Positions 1 to 5,619 of a DNA stretch of 30,911 bases are shown here, in pieces. Each line of letters starts with the position of its first letter. Position 1 is the first letter of the stretch. Source of the DNA: a virus; IMG/VR virus record IMGVR_UViG_3300047494_000256, positions 1-30,911 of that record; one strand, written 5' to 3'. The notes under the pieces were generated by a model that ran no database searches, was not told the origin of the DNA, and saw only the letters and a program-made list of their open reading frames with translations. The position numbers and the translations under genes are program-made.

Positions 1-888
1 ATGCACGTTTCGGCTCAAATCGTGCATAGCAGTATCAGCGATACCAGTACGATCGATACTCAAAACGATCGTCTCATCTCGCTGTGGCTGCACGGCCGTC
101 CGCGGTCGACGGTCGACGCGTACCGCCGCGAAGTGAACAGGATGCTGGCACACGTCGGCAAGCCGATCGCGCAGCTGACGCTCGAAGATCTGCAACGCTT
201 CGATGATTCGCTCGCCAGCCTCGCGCCGCGAACCCGCGCGCGATCGCTGGCCGCAACGAAGTCGATGCTGACGTTCCTCCGCCGCGCCGGGCTGCTCGCC
301 GTCGACGTCGGCGTCGCACTGCGATCGCCGCGGATCCCGTCCGACCTGACGGCGCGCATCCTCAGCCGCTCTGAAGTCCGCCGCCTGTTTCGCGCAGCGC
401 GCACGCCGCGCGACGCCGCGCTGCTGCAGCTGCTCTACCACTCTGCTTTCCGCCGGGCCGAGATATGCTCGATCCGCTGGCGGGACGTCTCGCTCGATGA
501 AGAGACCGGCGACGCGCTGATCTCAGTCATCGGCAAAGGCGACAAGCGCCGCACCGTTCGCGTGAACGCTGCAGTCTGGGCTCTCGCCGCGGCGCTCCGG
601 CGCCCCGAGGATGCCGAGGATGCGCCGGTGTTCCGCGGCCGCGGCGATCAAGCGATCTCGTTCTCGCAGCTCCGCAACATCGTCGCCGGCTGCGGGAAGC
701 GCGCGAAGATCGGGAAGCCGGTCTCACCGCATTGGCTCCGTCACGCGCACGCATCGCACGCGCTCGACCGGGGGGCGCCAATCTCGCTGGTGCGCGACAC
801 GCTGGGACACGCGTCGATCGCGACCACCGGCAAGTACGCTCACGCTCGGCCGCGTGAATCGTCCGGCAAGTATCTCGGCGGCGTCTAG
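1..888 (+). CDS. int: Tyrosine recombinase (phage integrase)
   Basis: A 295-residue XerC/XerD-type site-specific recombinase that would integrate and excise the phage by strand exchange at att sites. The N-terminal half (about residues 25-110) is a helical SAM-like core-binding domain. The C-terminal half carries a complete catalytic set: Arg151 in AFRRAEICSIRW, Lys179 in the GKGDKRR turn, His244 and Arg247 in HWLRH, His270 in LGH, and the nucleophile Tyr279 in TGKYAH. Length and motif spacing are normal, so it should be active. It is read toward the packaging genes. The start codon is the first base of the window, so a further upstream start and the att site cannot be judged. Xer-like chromosomal enzymes look similar, but the phage context favours an integrase. 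Confidence 0.93.
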   Translation: MHVSAQIVHSSISDTSTIDTQNDRLISLWLHGRPRSTVDAYRREVNRMLAHVGKPIAQLTLEDLQRFDDSLASLAPRTRARSLAATKSMLTFLRRAGLLAVDVGVALRSPRIPSDLTARILSRSEVRRLFRAARTPRDAALLQLLYHSAFRRAEICSIRWRDVSLDEETGDALISVIGKGDKRRTVRVNAAVWALAAALRRPEDAEDAPVFRGRGDQAISFSQLRNIVAGCGKRAKIGKPVSPHWLRHAHASHALDRGAPISLVRDTLGHASIATTGKYAHARPRESSGKYLGGV

Positions 889-1165
889 CTTCGGCTCTTC
901 CAGCGCAAAACTGCGATTTGCTGTTTGAGAGATTGTTCCAGTTCAGTTACCAGCGATTCGCGCGTGGTGCTGTGCGTGAGCGCGCCTAGCGCGCGGGTGA
1001 TCTTGTGACGATCCATTGGACGTCTTGAGACCCGCTTATTGGCGCGTCCGTTTCGCCACTCAACTTGTCCACCGGCCCGGGCCCGCGCCTATGCGCTGTT
1101 CGCGCTCGAAGTCGGGCGTCCGCGCACGCGCCGGCGGTCTTCACTATCGCCCCCGAGGTTTCGAC
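889..1165. other. Gap between integrase and next gene; GC hairpin
   Basis: No convincing gene is seen in these 277 bases. The first part (about 895-960) is less GC-rich than its surroundings. At 980-994 there is GCGCGC, a three-base loop and GCGCGC, a possible hairpin downstream of the integrase, but no T-run follows. A frame open from a TTG at 1016 runs into the next gene, but its first 50 codons lack the codon bias seen later. An att site would be expected near the integrase; I could not recognise one. Confidence 0.4.
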
Positions 1166-1675
1166 TTGACCCGACGTCAGCTGCAGCGGCACCGCGCGAT
1201 GAGCACGTGCACGCGATTCTTCGAGGGCCTGCGCGACGAGCTCAGCCCAATGCAGCTGCGAGCGCTGCCGCGCATGAAGGGCCTCGCCGGCCGATGCGGC
1301 TACACGGCGCAGAACGGCCGCGGCGGCGTGCGCCGATGCCATCCGAAGCGATCCGCGGCGAACAGTCGATTCCGCGCACGTGTTGCGTTCTATAGCGCCT
1401 TCGCTGGGCCGCGATCGTCGTACGAAGAGTATCTGCGCGCGCTGCATGCCCGCCCGCAGTACGACGAGGCGCAGTCGAAGCCGACCGGCCTCTGGGAGTA
1501 CACGAACGCCAACGGCATCACGACCGTCGGCCCGTGGAAACTCGTCGCACCGCCAGGCTACCTGATCTGGCACGTGCACGGCACGCCGTGGCTCATTCCG
1601 GTCACTCGCGGCGATCAGCGTCGCGCGATCGAGATGATGCGCGAGCGCCGGGCACGCCGCGCGCAGCACCGTTAG
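1166..1675 (+). CDS. Unrecognised phage protein
   Basis: A 169-residue protein that I do not recognise. The reading frame has strong G/C third positions, especially from 1200 onward. The TTG at 1166 is chosen because a GAGG lies seven bases upstream; the ATG at 1199 is the alternative. The middle contains a motif resembling a short basic metal-binding patch (CGYTAQNGRGGVRRCH). The last third is rich in aromatic residues (GLWEY, GPWKL, LIWHVHGTPW) and it ends in a very basic helix. It stands alone between the integrase and the terminase control region. It could bind nucleic acid, but nothing proves that. An antisense frame over the same bases is longer but has a noncoding-like composition. Confidence 0.55.
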   Translation: MTRRQLQRHRAMSTCTRFFEGLRDELSPMQLRALPRMKGLAGRCGYTAQNGRGGVRRCHPKRSAANSRFRARVAFYSAFAGPRSSYEEYLRALHARPQYDEAQSKPTGLWEYTNANGITTVGPWKLVAPPGYLIWHVHGTPWLIPVTRGDQRRAIEMMRERRARRAQHR

Positions 1676-1726
1676 AACTGCGCCCGCGCGTGAGGAGTCG
1701 CCTCCGCCGCCGGATGGTGCAAGCCC

Positions 1727-1804
1727 TCATCGGCGCGGCCGCCGCGGTGCGTACAGCGTGATCAGCGCGACAGCTAGATAGATCAGATCGTGCCAGGTGG
1801 GCAT
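1727..1804 (-). CDS. Candidate 25-residue membrane peptide
   Basis: A minus-strand micro-ORF that begins MPTWHDLIYLAVALITLY and ends in a basic Arg-rich tail, so it looks like one membrane segment with a positive end. Its ATG (complement of 1802-1804) is preceded by GGAG six bases upstream, a better ribosome binding site than many longer frames here. It lies directly beside the palindromic control region, with one GTTCGAAC copy eleven bases before its start codon. It could be a leader or small membrane peptide expressed leftward, or chance. No homology is recognised. Confidence 0.33.
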   Translation of the reverse strand: MPTWHDLIYLAVALITLYAPRRPRR

Positions 1805-1813
1805 GGATTGCTC

Positions 1814-1856
1814 CGTTCGAACAAAGTGCTTCCACTAAGAAAATAGAGTTCGAACG
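1814..1856. promoter_or_regulatory. Twin GTTCGAAC palindromes: probable operator/promoter region
   Basis: Two identical eight-base palindromes lie at 1815-1822 and 1848-1855. Their centres are 33 bases apart, close to three helical turns, so bound dimers would face the same side of the DNA. With one more base each they form a 9-base inverted repeat (1814-1822 and 1848-1856). The intervening DNA is unusually AT-rich for this genome and includes AAAATA at 1839-1844, a weak -10 candidate 17 bases after TTCGAA. The site precedes the terminase genes and faces the minus-strand micro-ORF, so it may control either or both. The binding protein is unknown; the half-site GAAC/GTTC recalls some SOS boxes, but spacing does not match. 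Confidence 0.5.
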
Positions 1857-1937
1857 ACCACACGACAGGGGGCACGGTCCGGACACGGATTTGGCGCCCG
1901 TCGCACGCGCGGTATGTCCGCCCATTTCGAGGATTCG

Positions 1938-2513
1938 ATGGCCCAGCGCACAGCCGATCAAAACGAGACGGCGCTGGATCTCGTCGAGGACATGATGCTG
2001 CGCGGTCACGATCGGCCGAACCCGATCAAGAAGCGCGTGAACGAGCAGCTCGCCGTGCTGAAGATCCCGCGCATCGGCGACAAACGCACTCTGCAGCACA
2101 TGATGGATCAGGTGCGCGCGCGCTGGCAGCGCCGGACCGGGAAGCCGGAAGAGACGCGGCAGCAGCTGCTCGCTGAAGCCGAAGTCGCGATGCAAGAAGC
2201 CTACACGCTGCTCGACGGCGCGAAAGCGCAGAACAATCAGAACGCGCAGGTCGGCGCGCTGCGCACGGTGATCGCCGCGCAGCAGCGGCGCGCGCGACTG
2301 CTCGGACTCGATAAGGTCAACGTCAACATCGGCGTCGACGAAGCGCAGCTCGAGGAGATTCGGAAGAAGCGCCTTGAGGAAGCTCTATCCGGGGTCAACG
2401 CCGATCCCATTCGAGACCTATACCTCCGCGTTCCACCGGATTCGGGACAAGGACACGGGTCAGCTGATTCCGCTGAGCCTGCGTCCGGAGCAAAAGAAGC
2501 TCCTCGAAGCTAA
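1938..2513 (+). CDS. terS: Terminase small subunit
   Basis: A 191-residue protein immediately before the large terminase, where the DNA-recognition subunit of the packaging motor is expected. It is charged and almost wholly helical. The segment ending VIAAQQRRARLLGLDKVNV (about residues 113-131) is the typical TerS pattern in which a helix ends in a Leu-Leu-Gly-Leu turn. The ATG at 1938 is preferred because GAGG lies five bases upstream; an in-frame ATG at 1914 would add eight residues. From 2374 the large terminase is read in another frame, and the last 47 residues here are low-complexity (Pro, Ser, Gly). They may be little more than the overlap product. Confidence 0.75.
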   Translation: MAQRTADQNETALDLVEDMMLRGHDRPNPIKKRVNEQLAVLKIPRIGDKRTLQHMMDQVRARWQRRTGKPEETRQQLLAEAEVAMQEAYTLLDGAKAQNNQNAQVGALRTVIAAQQRRARLLGLDKVNVNIGVDEAQLEEIRKKRLEEALSGVNADPIRDLYLRVPPDSGQGHGSADSAEPASGAKEAPRS

Positions 2514-3999
2514 GTGCGCGGCGATCGCCGCCGGTAAGCTGCGCCGCTTCATCAGCGTCAAGTTCCGCCAGTGGGGCTGCACGACGCTAGAAATGGCGGC
2601 GAACGATTACCTGACGGGCACCGCGACAGGTCAGTACGCCGCGACGATCGCGCACGATCTTCCGACGACGGTTCGCCTCTTCGAGATCGCGAATCGCCTG
2701 TACGAGCACCAGTCGACGCCCGCATTGTGCGAGCCCGGCACGAAGCGCCCGCTGTATCACTGGGAACGCGCAAACCAGAACAAACGCGAGCTCTACTATC
2801 CGGAGGCCGACAGCCGGTACTTCATCGGCACCGCCGGCAACCGCAGCTTCGGCCACGGCATGACGATCAACCGGATGCACCTCTCCGAGGCATCGCGGTT
2901 CCCATCACTTTCCGACGTTCTGACGGCCGCCGAGGGCGTGCCGATGGCGACGGGTGAGATATCGATCGAGTCGACGCCGTTCGGCGCGACCGGCGAATTC
3001 TACGATCTCGCGCAAGAAGCGTATCTCGGCGAGAACGAGTGGACGCTGATTTTCTTCTGCTGGTACGAGTTCGGCATGTATCGCATGCCGGTCACGCCGG
3101 ACGAAGCGATGCAAATCCTCGCCGAGGTCGCGACCGGCTCGCATCCGCGCTTCGGCAACGAAGAGCAGGCGCTCGCGCAGCGGCTCGCACGCGAAGGCAA
3201 GACGCTCGATGCCGGGATGTGGAAGTGGCGCCGCGTAAAGCGCGCGTCGCTGAAAGATCGCTTCTTCGAGCAGTATCCGGAAGATTGGGTCAGCTGCTGG
3301 CTCGCATCTGGACGATCGCTGTTCGATCTCGCGATGCTGATGGCGTGCGCCGACTCACCGATCCTCGAAAAGCTCGAGGGCGGCACGCTCTGGATCTACG
3401 AGCAGCCGATTCCCGGCCGCGAGTACGTCATCTGGGCGGATCCGGCTGAGGGCATCGAGCGCGGCACCGACGACGTCGACGCTGACGGTACGACCGTCGC
3501 GAGCGCGAACGCCGGCAAGACCGACTACGCCGCATGGGGCGTGATCGATCGCGAAACCAATGAAGACGTCGCCGTCTGTCTCTCGCGCATCACGCCGAGC
3601 GAGCTGGCGCGCCAGATCGATCTGCATGGCCGTCGGTACCACGACGCGCTGGCGGTTGTCGAGCGCAATAATCACGGACACGCTGTGCTCGCGCTGCTCG
3701 GCGACGATCGCTACGGCTATCCGGCGCTGTACGTGCATCCGGAAGACGATCGTCCCGGCTGGCCGACGACGACCGCAAACCGCACGCCGATGCTGGATGG
3801 CCTCGATCTCGCATTTCGCGAGGGAGACTGGACGCCGGTCGATCCCCGGATGCGCGCACAGATGCAGAGCTTCATCATCAACGCCAAGGGTCGCGCGGAA
3901 GCGGCCAAAGGCAAGCATGACGATTTGATCACCGGCCGCGCGATCGGAAACCAAGTGCGGCAGATGCCGCGCAACTACGCGATGAGCGGCCTGATGTAG
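2374..3999 (+). CDS. terL: Terminase large subunit
   Basis: The 541-residue ATPase and nuclease that packages DNA into the prohead through the portal. The N-terminus has the usual opening (RIRDKDTGQLIPLSLRPEQ, residues 22-40). A Walker A-like loop KFRQWGCTT (63-71), of the degenerate RQxGxST type, is followed by the Walker B region MHLSEASRF (168-176, acidic Glu172). The RNase H-like nuclease has acids Asp356 (WADPAEG), Glu430 (VVERNNHG) and Asp516/517 (KHDD). Start: TTG at 2374, with GGAAGAAG upstream. Frames further upstream do not look coding, so the gene truly begins inside the small-subunit gene. Confidence 0.93.
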   Translation: MRKLYPGSTPIPFETYTSAFHRIRDKDTGQLIPLSLRPEQKKLLEAKCAAIAAGKLRRFISVKFRQWGCTTLEMAANDYLTGTATGQYAATIAHDLPTTVRLFEIANRLYEHQSTPALCEPGTKRPLYHWERANQNKRELYYPEADSRYFIGTAGNRSFGHGMTINRMHLSEASRFPSLSDVLTAAEGVPMATGEISIESTPFGATGEFYDLAQEAYLGENEWTLIFFCWYEFGMYRMPVTPDEAMQILAEVATGSHPRFGNEEQALAQRLAREGKTLDAGMWKWRRVKRASLKDRFFEQYPEDWVSCWLASGRSLFDLAMLMACADSPILEKLEGGTLWIYEQPIPGREYVIWADPAEGIERGTDDVDADGTTVASANAGKTDYAAWGVIDRETNEDVAVCLSRITPSELARQIDLHGRRYHDALAVVERNNHGHAVLALLGDDRYGYPALYVHPEDDRPGWPTTTANRTPMLDGLDLAFREGDWTPVDPRMRAQMQSFIINAKGRAEAAKGKHDDLITGRAIGNQVRQMPRNYAMSGLM

Positions 4000-4017
4000 G
4001 TCGCGGGAAGGCGACGC

Positions 4018-4146
4018 ATGTCAGCAACACGGACGACATTCGCACCGAAACCGCCGTGGCGCGACATCGCCTTCGCGCTCGTGGTGCTGGTGATCGGGAC
4101 CGCGTGCATCGTCTGCGGCTTCGACGCGCTCGATTGCGGCTGCTGA
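4018..4146 (+). CDS. Small single-pass membrane protein
   Basis: A 42-residue peptide with one strongly hydrophobic stretch (IAFALVVLVIGTACIVCGF) after a short hydrophilic N-terminus, ending in CGC. GGGAAG lies seven bases before the ATG. Its stop overlaps the next start (TGATG), so the two should be translationally coupled. It opens a run of seven tiny overlapping genes inserted between terminase and portal. Function unknown; it could be a membrane anchor or effector for its neighbours. Confidence 0.6.
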   Translation: MSATRTTFAPKPPWRDIAFALVVLVIGTACIVCGFDALDCGC

Positions 4147-4433
4147 TGTTCGACAAACCGCCGCACGGCACGGACTGCGCACGTTGCGACAAAGTTGGGC
4201 CGTACGATGACCGGCACTCGAATCACGCCGCATCGACGCGCTGCTTCTGGTGCCTTGCGTTCCTGTGCTCGGAGCACGCTCAGCGCGCCTTCGCTGCCGA
4301 CGTCGCCGTCGACGCGTGCAAATTGTGCGCAGGTCAGGTCGAGAAGTCGATCGACGCGCAAGGTCTGTTGCACGGACCGGGACCGTACGAACTCGCGGAC
4401 TGGAAACGACGCTGCCACGGAGGCGATGCATGA
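4146..4433 (+). CDS. Cys-rich zinc-finger-like small protein
   Basis: A 95-residue protein with eight cysteines: CxxC at 11/14, CxxC at 33/36, Cys41, CxxC at 58/61 and Cys90, plus several histidines (24, 27, 44). The spacing implies one or two structural zinc sites of treble-clef or ribbon kind. The aromatic core around CFWCLAFLCSEH supports a compact fold. The ATG overlaps the stop of the upstream membrane peptide. The downstream gene also starts inside it, with GGAGG six bases before that next ATG. Zinc-binding is inferred from cysteine spacing alone. It may bind DNA, RNA or protein. Confidence 0.68.
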   Translation: MFDKPPHGTDCARCDKVGPYDDRHSNHAASTRCFWCLAFLCSEHAQRAFAADVAVDACKLCAGQVEKSIDAQGLLHGPGPYELADWKRRCHGGDA

Positions 4434-4717
4434 TCCCGACGACGGTCGCGCACGTGCTGCGCATCGACAACGCAATCGAGGAAGCAGCGCGGCCGCTCAG
4501 CGACGCGATCATCATCGTCGCTGGTGAACCGAAGCGGTATCTCGTGCGTCGCGGATCTGTCGTCAGCCTCTCCACAACTGTGCACGGAAGCGTGTACGAC
4601 AACGTCGCGATCACCGGTTCGTGCCCGCTCTGCAGCGGCAAGCGCATCTGCCCCGACTGCGGCGGTCCGTGCGAAATATGCACGATCACGCCCGGCGGCA
4701 AGAGCGACGCGCGATGA
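4430..4717 (+). CDS. Small protein with C-terminal triple-CxxC zinc ribbon
   Basis: A 95-residue protein of two parts. Residues 1-60 look like a small mixed fold with a beta-rich stretch (AIIIVAGEPKRYLVRRG). The tail carries three closely spaced CxxC pairs (65/68, 74/77, 81/84) with the sequence CPLCSGKRICPDCGGPCEIC, like a DnaJ-type zinc repeat or rubredoxin-like knuckle set. Start ATG at 4430 overlaps the previous stop (ATGA) behind a strong GGAGG. It is exactly as long as the upstream Cys-rich protein but I see no shared sequence. Function unknown. Confidence 0.7.
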   Translation: MIPTTVAHVLRIDNAIEEAARPLSDAIIIVAGEPKRYLVRRGSVVSLSTTVHGSVYDNVAITGSCPLCSGKRICPDCGGPCEICTITPGGKSDAR

Positions 4718-4812
4718 GCAAATCCACGGTGATCGCGATCGCCGCGATGGCCATCTTTCTCGCCGTGCACTGCGTCGGCGCGCTGCGCGACATCCGGAAC
4801 CTGCGACCGTGA
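4714..4812 (+). CDS. 32-residue membrane peptide
   Basis: Begins MSKSTVIAIAAMAIFLAV, giving a single hydrophobic segment of about 18 residues, then a short basic tail. It overlaps the stop of the zinc-ribbon gene by four bases (ATGA), so it is probably made by coupled translation. It is the second membrane peptide in this cassette, again beside Cys-rich proteins. Too short for homology judgement. Confidence 0.5.
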   Translation: MSKSTVIAIAAMAIFLAVHCVGALRDIRNLRP

Positions 4813-4874
4813 ACGGCGACGACTTCACCACTCCCGACCCCGACGACGAGGGCCTGCTCCATGATGACGACTGA
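4809..4874 (+). CDS. Very small acidic peptide (weak)
   Basis: A 21-residue frame starting with GTG that overlaps the preceding stop (GTGA) and runs past the next ATG. Eight of its residues are aspartate and one is glutamate, giving a highly acidic peptide. No ribosome binding site is visible. It may be a real coupled peptide or simply the bridge between neighbours. Confidence 0.28.
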   Translation: MNGDDFTTPDPDDEGLLHDDD

Positions 4875-5127
4875 AGCCGAGATCCGCGCCCGCCACAGAT
4901 GGTGCGGATGCAGCACGATCGGGTTGCCGAAGACGCAAGCCGACGAGCGCACCGCGAGCGGAAGTCGGCGCGAAAGCTGCAGCTGCGGCGCGACGTATCC
5001 CTACGGCGCATTCTGCGATCTGATGTTGACCGAGCTTCAGCAGCTCGACCACGACCATCACCGCATGGACGACGACGGTGCGCCCGCGCGCGATCACGCT
5101 GTGCTGCGCGCAGTGGGGCTCGATTGA
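4861..5127 (+). CDS. Small Cys/His protein
   Basis: An 88-residue protein with cysteine pairs spaced as CGC (residues 15/17) and CSC (41/43), another Cys at 52, and a histidine cluster (HDHHR) near residues 64-68. This suggests metal binding, though spacing is less regular than in its neighbours. GAGGG lies eight bases before the ATG at 4861; the adjacent ATG at 4864 is equally possible. It overlaps both flanking frames. Unrecognised family. Confidence 0.6.
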   Translation: MMTTEAEIRARHRWCGCSTIGLPKTQADERTASGSRRESCSCGATYPYGAFCDLMLTELQQLDHDHHRMDDDGAPARDHAVLRAVGLD

Positions 5128-5381
5128 AGACGATCGACTGCCCGATGCCGGGCGATCACGACGGCAGCTGCATCTGCGCCGGCACGCGCGAGCTGAGTGT
5201 GAAGCCGAAGACGAGCTTCTGCGACGTCTGCGGCGATCCGGAGACGCAGAAGAACCTCGGCTTCGTCGTGCGCGAGCTCGGCGTCCTCAAAGGCGCGCCG
5301 TGCACCGAATGCGGCACGATCGGCGACGTCGCGGAGTTCGAGCGACGGCGCCTCGCAGCGGCTAGTCTCGCATCTTCCTGA
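5124..5381 (+). CDS. Small protein with two CxxC pairs
   Basis: An 85-residue protein starting with TTG inside the previous stop (TTGA); an ATG at 5145 would give a shorter form without an obvious ribosome site. CDVC (33/36) and CTEC (60/63) form a four-cysteine zinc site about 24 residues apart. The extra CIC near residue 17 may join it. The C-terminal part is a charged helix. It ends the plus-strand part of the cassette, and its last 20 bases overlap the opposing gene at 5362..5571. Function unknown. Confidence 0.62.
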   Translation: MKTIDCPMPGDHDGSCICAGTRELSVKPKTSFCDVCGDPETQKNLGFVVRELGVLKGAPCTECGTIGDVAEFERRRLAAASLASS

Positions 5382-5571
5382 CCAGCGAAATCTGAGCCGT
5401 ATTCAGGATCACCGGTGTCGGCTTCTCGTCCATCGCAGAGCGGCCGCCCATCACCTCCACTGTCGGCTGAGTTCCGATCGCGCCGATTGCCGACTTCGCG
5501 TCTTGCTCGTTGACGTGAATATCTTTGTCGCGGCCGACGACTTCGATGACCCAGATGAGCGTGCTTTCCAT
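5362..5571 (-). CDS. Lone minus-strand 69-residue protein
   Basis: A small gene reading against all its neighbours. The protein (MESTLIWVIEVVGRDKDI at its start) has a balanced composition and normal codon use. It begins with a beta-strand-like segment and includes a patch with TQPTVEVMGGRS. A purine-rich AGGCGGG sits immediately before the ATG, rather close for a ribosome site. It overlaps the end of the plus-strand gene by 20 bases and lies just before the portal. It may be a late-inserted or separately expressed accessory gene. I do not recognise it. Confidence 0.58.
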   Translation of the reverse strand: MESTLIWVIEVVGRDKDIHVNEQDAKSAIGAIGTQPTVEVMGGRSAMDEKPTPVILNTAQISLVRKMRD

Positions 5572-5619
5572 CCCGCCTGATAGACGCTGACGCGCGTCTC
5601 ACCCTTCCCGGAGGTCCCG

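Noticed and set aside
903-925. CAAAACTG shared with about 30465 as an att core
   Set aside because: Only eight bases match and neither site has flanking arm-type repeats; too short to claim.
986-1669. Long minus-strand frame of 227 codons
   Set aside because: Composition is Ala/Arg-rich with no fold-like pattern, and the plus-strand frame over the same bases has the genome's codon bias and a good ribosome site.
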